DNA of 64,000 nt from assembly GCF_958450345.1 (NCBI RefSeq), contig NC_088781.1:58234315-58298314 (forward strand), in the 5' to 3' direction. Positions 35,859-48,344 of the stretch are shown here, in pieces (the first letter of the stretch is position 1; each line of letters begins with the position of its first letter). The position numbers and the translations under genes were made by a program. Origin of the DNA: Calliphora vicina (Eukaryota > Arthropoda > Insecta > Diptera > Calliphoridae). Below the pieces are notes generated by a model. That model saw only the letters and a list, made by a program, of their open reading frames with translations, made no database searches and was not told the DNA's origin.

Positions 35859-37065
35859 ACAGTGGTATGAGAATAAAAAAAGAGGGAAATAAATCTGAAA
35901 CTTCTAAACCCTTACGCCGCTTTGAATGAAATTTCTCATGCGCAAAGAGGAAGTGTAGTCGAGTTTAAGTTTTGAATTTGGACCTCATGACCCCACCAGG
36001 GGCGGGACCAGGGGTTCCCAAAGTAGGACACCTGGGGTGTGTTCAATTTTTAAAATGATCCTATTTCTTCGTTTGTGTTACGATTTAAAATAAATTGCAC
36101 ATACAGAATCTCCTCGTCGAGCACTACATAAAACCTCGTCGTAGCTATCAATTATCTCTTATAGCTTAGGAGATATTCGCATTTAATTTTAAACATTTTT
36201 ACCCACCCTACACCAGTTTTTTGGTGACCGCGGTTCCAAATATTCTCCGATTTTATCCATTTTTCTTTTATAGTTTTAACAATAGATCTAAATATCATGA
36301 CTGTGTCCAAAGTTACATGCATTTGAATATAAAAAAATTAAAAAAGGCGATTTTTCGCAATTTTTTTAGGAAAAAAGTACTTTTATTCTTTTTAAGTTAT
36401 CTAAAAATTTTCTAAGAGGATGTATAATGAATTTGTACTTTTTGAAAAGCTAACTTTACGTCAAATATTTTAAATAAAAAAAACATTTATAATTTTTGAT
36501 ACCGACGGGATCAGGTCCATTCAAAAAATGCCAATTTTTTATGTAAAATTCGAATTTAGGGCAAAATCTCTCAAATCACATACTCGATATCAAAATATAG
36601 TAACCTATTTTAGAAGACTCAATAAGTTCTTAATTATTTTGTAAAGGGCTCCGATAACCCCACCTCTATTATGCATATTATAGCCAAAAAACGAAAAAAT
36701 CACATTTTTGGGATTTTTAATTTTTTTTGGGAATTGCGGGATACTTGATAACAAATTTCAAATTTTTTTTTTATTTTTCCATTTTAAATAGAAAAATCTA
36801 CATACCTGTGAAATTTCATTAAAAAATCTTCATAAATAAAAATTTTATTTCAATTTGAAAAATTGGTATATATGCAAATTTCAATAAAAAACATTTTTTG
36901 TCATATTTTTCAAAAAAGTATTCCATGAATTTTTTAATGGTCAAAACGTATATATATTTTTGAAAAGTAGACAAAATCCTCTATCCACTGATATATAACA
37001 TGTCTACCTTATGTCTTTACGTGTCAAATAAATTAGGGAAAACTTAGCAACTCGCTGAGAATTTA
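35859..37065. repeat. Fragments of foldback elements
   Basis: 35900-36260 resembles the Fb2 body. 36530-36960 is homologous to 11330-11780 in the TEP-A intron 7 foldback (both include GGGCAAAA-TCTCAAATC and CCGATAACCCC). No gene. Confidence 0.55.
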
Positions 37066-37187
37066 CAGAAAGTGATTCTAAGTCGATCGGTATACTTTAA
37101 GGTGGGTGTTACACCAATATTTTTGGGCGTTACAAACATCTGCACAAATGCATTATACCCTCCCCACTGTGGTTTTGAAGGGTATAC
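37066..37187 (-). repeat. Dispersed repeat D1, terminal fragment (copy f)
   Basis: Matches the last 120 bases of reverse copies, from CAGAAAGTGATTCTAAG to GAAGGGTATA. Confidence 0.75.
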
Positions 37188-37256
37188 AAATTTTACCATA
37201 TTTGTACTTAGGTAACCATGATGCATCAAATCTATATAGTGGTTAGTGAAGCCTTT

Positions 37257-37953
37257 TTATAGTGGGGAGGGTATAATACGTTTGCGCAGATGTTTATAAC
37301 ACCCAAAAATATTAGTCTAACACCCATCTTAAAGTATACCGATCGACTTAGAATCACTTTCTGAGTCGATTAAACCCGTCCGTCCGTCTGGTCGGCTGGC
37401 TGTCCTTGTAAACCTTGTGCGCAGAGTACATGTTGCAATTTTGAAGATATTTCGATGAAATTTGGTACATATTATTTTTTCTGCTCAAGGACCAAGCCTG
37501 TTGAAACTGGCTGAAATCGGTCCATTATTTCACCTAGCTCCAATACAAATGACCTCTCGAAATTGGACTTTATCGGTCATAAATGTTTAATTTATATATG
37601 TATCGACACAAGTTTCGCTCTAAATAAATAAATTTTGTTACGATCGGTCCATAATTAGTCATAGCTCCCATAGAGAACCGCTTCCGAAAATCACTTTAAC
37701 GTGTATAAATCGATTAAAATGTTGGTATACACACAAAATTCAACATAGTTAACTTTTATATAGACACAAATCACACGACATAATTTCATGGTGATCGGTC
37801 CCTAATTGGTCATAGCTCCCATATAACCCCACTTCCGAAAATCACTCAAAAATATAAATTATTGAAATTTTAAAAGAAAAATGTTTTTGCTCTTTTACTT
37901 AGTGTAGGGTATTATATGGTCGGGCTTGACCGACCATACTTTATTACTTGTTT
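37257..37953 (+). repeat. Dispersed repeat D1, nearly full copy g
   Basis: Forward copy from TATAGTGGGGAGGGTATAAT to ATTACTTGTTT. Together with copy f it forms an inverted pair about 70 bases apart; the spacer is F2 sequence. Confidence 0.82.
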
Positions 37954-38660
37954 AATTAAATGGATACTTTTTTTTTCTAAAATTGTGAATTTTTTTACAC
38001 GTTCCTCCATATAATTTATGATAACTTTGCGATAAAACAATGAGGCTTTGCGAAACTATGAGCTGATTAAGACGCAATATATAGTTTGCGAAAATTTGTA
38101 CATAGCATAGGGAAAATGTTTTCAAAATTCAATCAATAGAAAGAAGAACATTAAACTGAGAGAATTCACTTAATTGTGAATAAATTCGAAAAGAATCCAT
38201 CGATTTTTATGATAGATATCTCGTTTTGTTGCTATACTATGTGGGTTTGAGATAATGTAATAAACCTGAACAATTTCTGTCGTTTTCGATTTTTCATGAG
38301 TTTTTTAAACACCAAATTTGCTAGTTTCACGTAATAAAATATATTTTTTGCTTCAATTTGTTAATATAACTCCGAAACTACTGAGCCGATTAAAACGCAA
38401 TATATAAATGCATTAAAGGTTATGTAAATTTAAACTTTTTTAAGTTTATTTTAATGATATCGGGCTTACCCTTTTTAAGTTACCATAAATTATATGGAGA
38501 AATGTCTAAAAAAATTCAAAATTTAAAAAAAAAAATTTAAAAAAAACTTCTCCATAGAATTAAAAATTTGGACCATATTTGTTCTACTGGAACCACAATA
38601 CATCAAAATTGTGTAGTGGTTTAAAAAGCCTCTAAATTTTTTTTCGATTTTGTTGCCCTG
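37954..38660. repeat. Foldback family F2, partial copy
   Basis: Shares ATAACTCCGAAACTACTGAG (38370) with the copy at 58-829 and CTGGAACCACAATACATC (near 38590) with 3325-3560. No gene. Confidence 0.55.
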
Positions 38661-39346
38661 TGTAATTATTCCAATTCAGTATAGTATGCTGAAGAGCATC
38701 TTAATTTCGACTCGAACCACTAAATCGCTTATATTATAAAAGGGGGATTTTTAGAAATTTGTCTTATCAAACAATTGTTGCTCATGACATTTACTTGTTG
38801 CCCTTAGCGATTCTTAATTTTCGATTGATTTAACAAATAATACAATTAAGAGCTAGTTTTTTACTTGTTACTTAAACGTAGCTTAACACGTTGTTAAATT
38901 AAACCTGAAACAAAATTAGGCGGACTTTAGCCAATGATTCTGTTTTTATCTAATGTACATCAGTTCATAATACGTATTATGAACTGTCAAGCATTGTCAT
39001 ACTTTTCAGTGAAATAAGATATGCAACGGATAAAATTGTGTAACTTTTGTTCTTAAACAGTGATTATTATTTGTTTTAAAGCGATAAAATTGTTATTTTA
39101 GATTTCTGTAGTCACAAACATATGTATTAGAAAAGTACGTTTTCAAGAGGGTAAAAACGGGTAATAGGAATTTTGGTTTTATTTTTAATAAATGATCTAC
39201 AGATTTTTAATTGTAAATACCGATATGTTGAAAGACACAAAAAACCCAACAACACCACACATTTGGAAAATTCAACCTAACGGGATAAATGAGGGTTTTG
39301 AGATGTAATTTTTTCATAAAAAAGTTATTTTTCGAAAAGTACTACT
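38661..39346. other. Intergenic, no gene
   Basis: Contains a perfect 26-base palindrome at 38961-38986 and otherwise unremarkable AT-rich sequence. Ends in the 8-base duplication GTACTACT (39339-39346) next to the outer hAT. Confidence 0.4.
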
Positions 39347-39974
39347 CATAAGCGTAGCTAGACTAATACTCTGGGGTGGGCAAGTGCACTTCCCAAATAG
39401 TAAAAATAACACAAAAATCATAGAGAAACATAGAGCGAAAACTAGAAAAAAACGCAAACAAAAAAATTACTCAAAATAATCACACATACGAGTGTTGTTT
39501 TTGTTTTCACATAGTTTTTTCTACTAATACATTCTCACCACTTAGGTTTCTGACAACTGAATTAGGTCTTTGACATTAGAGTTTTCGCTCTATGTCTATT
39601 CTCTATGACTAAAATATCACAAAAATTGAGTTTGCTAACATAACTACTTCATTTTTAATATTTAAAACTGCTAATTTATTTTATAAAATATTTTTATATT
39701 TTTTTATATTTAAATGGGGTTTTTTTAGTGTTCCCCTTGATCTAAACTGTTGTTTGTTCCTTATTATATTAGTTAGACAAAATACTATTTTTGAGTTGAA
39801 AACATTTATTTATATCTAAACTCTCTATATTTAAAAATGTAATATTGTATACATATATACATATATACGCCTTTGTACAAATATTATTACGAATAAAGAA
39901 TTGAGTTGAAAAAAACTGCTAACTTTGAAAATCGTTCCTGAAGCATTGCACTACGTAACCTTGGCTTAGGCTTT

Positions 39975-40184
39975 TTAAATCATTACTATGCTAAGAATGT
40001 TTGCGCTGATGATACATATGTGTGAACACGAATCCACAATAACTAAGTTTTGCCTGTCGGATAAACAATGAACCAAAATGGCTTGTGGATTTGACTCCTT
40101 TATCTTTTCATAGACAGTTATTAAAGACCTGCACAAGCTGCATTGTTTAACATGAAGACAATTGCCACATGATGCTTTTGTCAT
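39975..40184 (-). pseudogene. ZMYM/TTF-type hAT transposase remnant
   Basis: 69 residues including KIKESNPQAILVHCLSDRQN then LVIVDSCSHI. This fits the conserved block VHC.AH.LNLVL.DS of ZMYM1-like hAT transposases, with the usual AH altered to SD. Only this piece is left. It lies just inside the outer hAT end on the minus strand, so it is plausibly what remains of the shell's own gene. Family assignment from memory of the pattern. Confidence 0.5.
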
Positions 40185-40189
40185 GTCAT

Positions 40190-40745
40190 GTTATGTTCTT
40201 TTACCTACTTAATAGGCTTTCTACACTGAGCTTCATCTTTCATCTCTCATCTATTGGCAAGATGACAACATCTTCCCATAAGAAATATACAGAGCAAAAA
40301 AGCGTCATCTTTCATCATCTTCACAAGATGTTCCTATCTCATTTTGTTCCAATCATCATCTTTCGATAATTTTAGTGTCATCACTAAAAAAATGACATTT
40401 GTTTATATGTATAAAAAAATTAAACGTCACAAAATGAGCGGGACTGAACAAAGTAAGTAAATTTTTGAATATATATAAATTAATGAAATAAATATTTTAA
40501 TAATATTTTTTTAATATTTTATAGCAATAATAATTAATAATTGATTTTGCTCTTCAAGTGCAATTATTAATCCGATAATTGAAGAATTTTCCATTTTATT
40601 TTTTTTCATTAATTATAAGCAGATTTTATGTATTTAAAATGAAAGATGAGAGATGATACAAGTGTAAACAACTTTTTTCATTTTCATTTTCATCATCTTC
40701 CACTCATTCCTCTAAGATGACGGTTAGTGTAAAAAGGCTATAACA
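40190..40745. mobile_element. Possible MITE with GGCTTTCTACACT ends
   Basis: The left end GGCTTTCTACACTGAG and the right end GGTTAGTGTAAAAAGGC are imperfect inverted copies. Inner CATCTTTCATCTCTCATC and GATGAGAGATG-type phrases also pair. No clear target duplication. No gene. Confidence 0.4.
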
Positions 40746-41275
40746 GCAACACGCAAAGGCAATGTATATCAAAACAAAAAACAAATTCAGCATCATTTTA
40801 ACAACATCATAACCAGCGTTACCGTCGAGCGACTAAAGTCGCAATTTGACCCTTTTTTAGCTACCCTGCCCCTTTTTGTGCCCCCTTACTAAAATGAACT
40901 AAATCTGCCACTTTTCAAGACTTTTGACCCTTTTTTCCCCTTTTTTTAAAAAAAAGTAGTTTTTGCTTTTATTTACCATTTTTGGAACAACCAGCTTTAT
41001 TATATAATAATAGTTTATATATATATAAAAGCTTCTTGTTTTTCATAATTTTTTCCCATTCGTAACGTGCAAATATTATTTCATTATTGGTAGCACTGCT
41101 AAAATGGCAAAAAGTCAAATAGCAAAATTAAAAAGAATTTGTGGTGAAAGAAATTTAAATTACAAAAAATAATAAAATTTTGTGCTGTTTATAGTGAAAG
41201 TGCCAAAACAAAAAATAGATTGTTTCAAAAAAGTTAAAAATAACATCAACTCTCTACTTAATACACAGAATAGAA

Positions 41276-43700
41276 ATGGACAAGTAAGTAGAATGCTTCA
41301 AGATCGTTCGTAAAAGAAAACGTTTTTTTTAGTTTTTGCTTATATTAAATTTTATTGTAAAGTAAACTGATTTAAAAAACTATACATAAGTTATTGAAAA
41401 TTTCACAAGTGCTTTGCATTAGAATTTTATAACCAATAGTAATAACTTTATCTGTTAGGTTTTTGTTAAAAAGCAAAAAAGGTCAGCCGTCAACGAGTCA
41501 GGCTTCAAGTCTTGTGGAGGAAAATACCGATAATATAAGTTCCTCGGAATGTGAAGATTGTGACGAAGAAATTATTTCATCATCGGATGATTCTGTTCCT
41601 GCGAAGAAAAAAAAAATCATACCCAAAAAAATTACACCTAGAAAATACATTAAAGAGTGGGAGGTGAAATACAAATGGCTAAAACAGGATTCGGATACTA
41701 AGAAACCAATATGTATTGCCTGCAAGCAACTACTTATTTCTCAACGAAATCATTTAGATCGCCACGAGAAAACCACAAAACATTTAGAAAATATGAAAAT
41801 AGCGGCTGAAACTTCACAAATGCAACTCGAGGAATTTTTGCCTAGAAAAAATACAATAATTAATAAACAAGTTGCAATAGCGGAAATAAAACTCGTACTG
41901 CGAATGATAAATTGTAACCACTCTTTTAAATCGATGGAAAAACTTTCAAAATTTAATGCAACCATTTATCCTGATTCTACCATTGCAAAATCAGTAAGTG
42001 TTATATTTGTTGTAAATTAATGATTTAATAACAGGTAATTAATGTTTTAAAAACAGGTAACTTGCGGCCGCACCAAGTCGAAAGAAATTGCACAGTTTCT
42101 TGGTTCTGAAGGGTTACTAGAAATGGCCGAAAAAATGAAAAAAGATTTTTTTAGTCTTATAATTGATGAAACAACCGACATAGCAAACGAAAAATGTTTG
42201 GTTATTGTTGTACGCCAATTTAACAAAAACAAAGGAAAAACTGTGGACAATTTCTTTCGACTTTTGCAACCAGACAATGGATCTGGCGAATGTATAGCCA
42301 ATACGGTTTTAGCAGCTCTGGAAGAATATAATATACCATTGAAAAATTTTATTGGATTTGCAACAGACAACGCGTCAACGATGGTAGGGAAAAGGAATGG
42401 TGTAGCAACATTGTTAAAAAATAAAATACCCCACCTTTTTCATATTGGATGCGTTTGTCACTCTATAAACTTAATTAATAGCTCATCATTAATATGCATT
42501 CCTAATGAAGTAGAACAATTACTTCGTAATATTTTTAAATATTTCAGAAGTTCAAAACGGCAAATGGATTTTAAAGAACTCCAAAATATTTTCGACGTAC
42601 CTGAACATAAAATTTTAAGATTAAGCGATACCAGATGGCTTTCTTTTGAGTCCGTGGCAGCAAGAACATTGGAGCATTGGGGAGTTTTGCAACATTTTTT
42701 TATCCAAGCGCAATTCGAAGAAAAATGTACTTCAAATTTGAACAAAATTTTCCAAATTCAGGAAGGTTTGTCCCCTACTACCAAAATTTATTTAAAATTT
42801 TTAGTGTATATTCTTAATAGAATGAATAAATTTAATAAAAATTTTCAAAGCGAATCGTCTCAAATTATATTTCTTACATCCAGCACCAAAGATATTTTAT
42901 TAGAAATTTTTACAAATTTTTTAAAAAAAGAATTTATTAATAAAACAAAAATTGAAGAAATAGATTTTATGAACGCTTCGCACGTTAAAGAAATAATTAA
43001 TATATATATAGGTCATGAGGCTGAAGCTGATTTATGTTCCGAAAAAATATCAGATAATTGTATTATTGAAATTAAAATAAATATTTTACATTTTTACCAA
43101 AAACTTTGTAAAGAAATAATCTCGAGAATTGACCTGAACAATAAAAAACTTTCAGTTTTACAATATATAGATCCTTACTTTCTAAATTCAAATGAAGAAA
43201 TTAATTACTTTGATTTGGTTTCAGAATACAATAATGTAATCAGTAAACCTGATATATTTATACAAGAATTAAAAATGTTAGAAACTAAAATTAATGATAA
43301 ATCATATGAAAATATATTTAAAATTACTAATCCAGAAGAATTTTGGCATAAAATTGGTAATTTAAAAAACAGGCTTAATAATGACTTATATTCTAATTTA
43401 TATGAATTTGTAACTTACGTATTTACTCTGCCACATAGTAGTGCGTCTGCAGAAAGAATATTTTCGAAACTATCATTAATGAAAAATAAGTTATCGAATA
43501 GGTTAAAAGTGGACACATGTGAGTCCATGCTTTCGGCACAAAATTTATTAAATATGGACCTGGAAAATTGGGTTCCTAGCGATGAACTTATAAAAAAGTA
43601 TAAATGTAATTTATCAAAAAAATGTAAATATACTATTAACTGTAAAATATACATATGTAGTACATATTATGTACATAGTATATTAAAACTCATTTTGTAA
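41276..43700 (+). CDS. hAT transposase, three exons, apparently intact (728 aa)
   Basis: DDE-type transposase of its element. Exons: 41276-41283 (ATGGACAA), 41459-41993, 42057-43700, joined at GTAAGT donors and AG acceptors (175- and 63-base introns) in frame, 2187 bases in all. The N-terminus is acidic and basic with a zinc-finger-like block (KPICIACKQLLISQRNHLDR then HEKTTKH). The core has LIIDETTDIANEKCL (first Asp), GFATDNASTMVG (second Asp), GCVCHSINL and SDTRWLSFES. The hAT C-terminal dimerisation domain has SSASAERIFSKLSLMKNKL with the catalytic Glu. No stop or frameshift, so the protein could still be active. Without the tiny first exon an alternative start would be at 42123, but the joined model keeps the finger. 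Confidence 0.88.
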
Positions 43701-44045
43701 TAAATAAACAAAAACCGGCATGGAAAATTAAGTACTATAGGCATATTAAGTACTTTTAATTAATAGTCTATTTACTAGTCTGTATAAGTCTATCGACTAA
43801 TTTATTAACATGTCCATAGATTAGTCCATAGTCTAGGACGTATACAACTTTGTAAATTACTCAATAGAAGAAAAAGTAATTTAGCACTTTTATTTAATCT
43901 TAAAATATATTAAAAATTGATACTTTTGTATAATTTTCTATTTACATACTTCTAAAATGAACTGTTGTAACAAAATTAATATTTATGTCTAACGTTTTTT
44001 ATCTTAGTTCGTTTAATATAAAAATACTCCAAATACCATGTACAT

Positions 44046-46138
44046 TAGAGTGCTCCAAAAAAATAAAATTGCGAATTTTGACCGTCCCCCCCTCTAGAAT
44101 TGTTCTATGTATTGTAGAAACACATTGTGTAAAATATTAGCATGATAGGATAACGTTAACTGGTGGCGCAACGACGCTGAAGTTTTGAGGTGCGTTTACA
44201 AGGGGAAAATATGCAATTTTTTCAGTTTTTGTAAAAATTTTGCCATTAAATAATGACTTTTACAATTTAATTTAAAAGAATCGAAATGTGTACGTAATTG
44301 TCGTTATAATAAGATATAAAAGACAAAAATTGGTGAAAAAATGTTAAAGTTATTAAAAAATCGCCAGGCCATTAACGTGTCTCAGGCCACTAGAACAAGA
44401 AATTTATGAACAAAATTAACATATTTTGAGAAATATTAAAATAAAAGCTTATTTTTACTTAAAATATATCCATATTTACTTGTATATGAGTTTTTGTCCT
44501 CGTAGGATACCGTTAATCTATTCGCAGGTATGACCAAAAAAATTAAATTTTTTTAACGGCAGTTTCAAAACTCCAATTTCAAATTTTTAAAAATTTTGTT
44601 AAACAAATTTCAGAATTTTTTGATCATCATATGGGGATTTATTGACAACATAATAGGGAATAAAAATGTGAAAAAACTATGTCAATACCTCCTATAGTTT
44701 TTCCGTACCTGCGATATAAATTTTGCGATTTTCGAGAAAAACTAATTTTTTGGCCATATTTTGGGGAATGACCAGAATTTCCTTACTGTAATGATTTTTA
44801 AGTAAAAGCTATTCAGAATAATATAGTCCAGGTAATTTTAAATATAGTCTGAAAGTTTTACTAAAATCGGAAAACTTTAACCCTTAAATCGTAAATGTCA
44901 AAGGTCAATTTTTTCAATATTTGGAATTCCTCATGGAAAGATAGCGAAATATTATATATTTTTGGGCCGATTTTGATGAAACTTAAGAAAAATATAAAAT
45001 GAAGTCTAGTATTCACAATAACAGTACAAAAATGGAAATTAACGCTTAAGAGTACTTGGGGTCAAAATGAATGTGTTTTTCGTGATTTTAAAAGTTGAGG
45101 GTCATTTGGACCCCAAGTGCTATTAAGGGTTAATTTCCATTTTTGTACTGTTATTGTGAATACTAGACTTCATTTTATATTTTTCTTAAGTTTCATCAAA
45201 ATCGGCCCAAAAATATATAATATTTCGCTATCTTTCCATGAGAAATTCCAAATATTGAAAAAATTGACCTTTGACCTTCACGATTTAAGGGTTAAAGTTT
45301 TCCGATTTTAGTAAAACTTTCAGACTATATTTAAAATTACCTGGACTATATTATTCTGAATAGCTTTTACTTAAAAATCATTACAGTAATGAAATTCTGG
45401 TCATTCCCAAAAATATGGCCAAAAAATTAGTTTTTCTCGAAAATCGCAAAATTTATATCGCAGGTACGGAAAAACTATAGGAGGTATTGACATACTTTTT
45501 TCACATTTTTATTCCCTATTATGTTGTCAATAAATCCCCATGTGATGATCAAAAAATTCTGAAATTTGTTAAACAAAATTTTTAAAAATTTGAAATTGGA
45601 GTTTTGAAACTGCCGTTAAAAAAATTTAATTTTTTTGGTCATACCTGCGAATAGGTTAACGGTATCCTACGAGGACAAAAACTCATATACAAGTAAATAT
45701 GGATATATTTTAAGTAAAAATAAGCTTTTATTTTAATATTTCTCAAAATATGTTAATTTCGTTCATAAATTTCTTGTTCTAGTGGCCTGAGACACGGTAA
45801 TGGCCTGGCGATTTTTTAATAACTTTAACATTTTTTCACCAATTTTTGTCTTTTATATCTTATTATAACGACAATTACGTACACATTTCGATTCTTTTAA
45901 ATTAAATTGTAAAAGTCATTACTTAATGGCAAAATTTTTACAAAAACTGAAAAAATTGCATATTTTCCCCTTGTAAATGCACCTCAAAACTTCAGCGTCG
46001 TTGCGCCACCAGTTAACGTTATCCTATCATCCAAATATTTTACACAACGTGTTTCTACAATACATAGAACAATTCTAGAGGGGGGGACGGCCTGTACCTA
46101 GAAAGTTTTTTTCGTCCATACAATCTTGGAGCACTCTA
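44046..46138. mobile_element. Near-perfect 2.1-kb foldback hAT MITE
   Basis: Ends TAGAGTGCTCCAA and TTGGAGCACTCTA; the target duplication ATGTACAT is exact (44038-44045 and 46139-46146). Apart from the first 60 bases or so, the left arm (44046 to about 45070) is almost identical to the reverse complement of the right arm (about 45103-46138), leaving a loop of about 30 bases. No protein is encoded; open frames within are mirror images. Transcribed RNA would fold into a hairpin of about 1 kb. Confidence 0.93.
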
Positions 46139-46676
46139 ATGTACATATACTAGGTCTTATACCTCAATGTGATTATTTGAAATGTATGTACCTTATGTAT
46201 GTATGTACACAGAAAGAAAAAAGCACTTCTAAATTTAAGTTTATTTTACTCAAATTTAGCCAGAATTGTACTTAAAAATTTAAGTACGATTCATACTCAT
46301 TTGTACTTAGAATAAGTATAAACGGGATTGATTACAAAAATCAAGCGGAAGTTTTCTTAAAACAAGAACGAAATTCTTGAATTAAGTAAGAAAATCTTGT
46401 TTTAAGTACAAGTGAGTAGTTAAAGCAAGTAGTTAATTCTTAAACTTCAAATTAAGAGTAAGATAACTTGAAATAAGAAAAAAATTCTTATATTGATCTA
46501 TAATAGAAAAAGAGCGGTATAAAATTTACTCTCTGAGCTGTTCTCAAAGTAATTTTCTACTCGCGCTGTCGGTTGGCTACATGAATAAAAAAGCAATTTC
46601 ATCAGTCTGTTTTGTGCGTTCCGTGTTCCGTGTTGTTCTATATTGTTTTCGGTATTTTGTGTTGTGTGAAAAAAAT

Positions 46677-47744
46677 ATGAGTGAGGCAGAAATGGTTCCG
46701 GACAAAGAAGACACCCTCCTGCTCCAGCTTCTCAAGGAGTTTCATCAGCCCTGTGTTTATGGGTATTTAAAAGGTAGGTAATTTATTTATGATTGTGATT
46801 TATTTATAAAAAATACAGTTATTCTATTTATAAAACAGAATACAGCAAGTGAATAGAAATCTTTGGATAAGTTTATTTTTACATGTTATCTTTTGGCTTA
46901 CTATATTATGTTTTATAAATAGAATGTTGAACAAATTCTTAAAAAACTAAATAACGGTACAACGTGGTATGTACGTATAAATTTTTTCAATAAGAAATAT
47001 TTTTTTCATTTGAACTAACACACACATACATATGTATATAGTTGCGCATATTGTTTAGAAACATATTTTTTAAGACGCAAACAACAAAATGTGCACTTGT
47101 AAACAAATAATATAAGAATTTTGTTCTTAGTTCAAGAATTCTCGTGCTTGATGTTTGTGTGTCTATATTATAGGCACACAAACACCTATATATATGTATT
47201 TACATGTACACAATTTGTTGCTTGCGTCGTTGTGTGTATTAGTATAAATAACTGTTTTTTCCATGAACTGATGGTATTTTTGTACCACAAATGAAAAATA
47301 TGTTTCTTATTGCAAAAATACAAGTACAGTCACTTAAAAAAAATATAAAAATAACTATACGATATTAATGACTTATCCTCATATTAATAAATAATTTTTA
47401 AATTTATCAAAGGTTTATAAAACGACTGTTGTATGGAAATATTTTTTTATAAACCTTTGAAAATTGTTTATGAATATGGGGGTAAATCTTTAATATTGTA
47501 TAGTTAATATTATAAATGAATTTATAAACAATTTTCATATTATATCATTTGTTTGTACATTGTTTGTAACATACAACAGCTTGCAATATATGAAAGGTGA
47601 AAACATTAAGGAAGCAATACCTCCTCTTGGTCTTCGAATCGAATTTAGGAAGAAGCTTTTAAATACAGGTAAGCATTTAATAATACTGATTTTTGCAAAT
47701 ATAATTTAATAAATCTTAATCATATTCTAGTTTGGCGTCGATGA
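46677..47744 (+). CDS. SAM-like 60-residue protein, three exons
   Basis: Exons 46677-46773, 47597-47668 and 47731-47744 join in phase 1 at G|GTAGGT...AAAG|GT and ACAG|GTAAGC...CTAG|TT; the total is 183 bases. The product reads MSEAEMVPDKEDTLLLQLLK, EFHQPCVYGYLKGENIKEAI, PPLGLRIEFRKKLLNTVWRR, then stop. The order helix, short turns, ENIKEAIPPLGLRIEFRKKL fits the C-terminal half of sterile alpha motif (SAM) domains, where ...LGLRIKF..KI closes the fold. A C/T-rich leader with an upstream in-frame ATG at 46581 precedes it; the 46677 start is chosen because the leader reads like untranslated sequence. The second acceptor (ATATATGAAAG) is weak in pyrimidines. The protein could be a regulator or a captured host exon. 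Function unknown. Confidence 0.55.
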
Positions 47745-47927
47745 CGTCACAATCCAAAGGTGGCAACTGGCTAATTGAAGAAGATGACTTCCGTGGCAAT
47801 TGAGCTTTAAAATTGTTAAATTGTATATTTTTTTATCTCATATTGCAAGTATGTATTATTAAATATTAAATTTTTAAAACAAAACAAAATAAAATTTATT
47901 AAAAATAAAAAATAATGTGTTTTTCTT

Positions 47928-48184
47928 AAATCAATCTTAGTTTGGCTTACATCAAGTACGAATTCGAGCTTAAATCAATCCTATTTTTGGATTATATCAA
48001 GTACGAATTCGTGCTTAAATCTAGTTCAGAATTCTTGAAATAAGCTCATTTTGCGATTAATTCAATCTCAGACATTCTTAAATCAATCCGATTTTTGGAT
48101 TATATCAAGTATGAATTCGTGCTTAAAACAAGTTTAGAATACTTGAATCAAGCTCATTTTAAGATTAATTCAATCTCGGCCGTA
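47928..48184. repeat. Sub-terminal tandem repeats (about 105-base unit)
   Basis: Two and a half copies of a unit beginning AAATCAATC and containing ATCAAGTACGAATTCGTGCT, at about 47928, 47973 and 48076. They lie between the SAM-like gene and the right end of its element and may be transposase-binding sites. Confidence 0.65.
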
Positions 48185-48344
48185 CTTAGGGAGAGCTAAA
48201 ATTAAGATTTTTGGTCTTGATGAATCCGTACTTGAATCAAGTATTATGTACTCGGTTTAAGAAAATCCGTACTTACCCTACTATTGACACCGCTCCGGAT
48301 TGATTTAAGTACGGATTACTCAATTTTTTTTATGAGTGTATGTA

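Larger units (their letters stand above)
46208..48338 (+). mobile_element. Terminal-repeat element carrying a SAM-like mini-gene
   Basis: Starts CACAGAAAGAAAAAA and ends TTTTTTTTATGAGTG, imperfect inverted ends. TATGTA flanks both sides (46202-46207 and 48339-48344), although the left flank is a TATG microsatellite, so this duplication is weaker. Sub-terminal stretches are rich in CTTGAATTAAG and AAGTACGAATTCG motifs. It contains the three-exon gene at 46677-47744. No transposase is seen; the superfamily is unknown. Confidence 0.65.

Noticed and set aside
47340..47560. Inverted repeat in the intron of the SAM-like gene (around ATAAACCTTTGA)
   Set aside because: Real but short and AT-rich; it may be a small hairpin with no further support.
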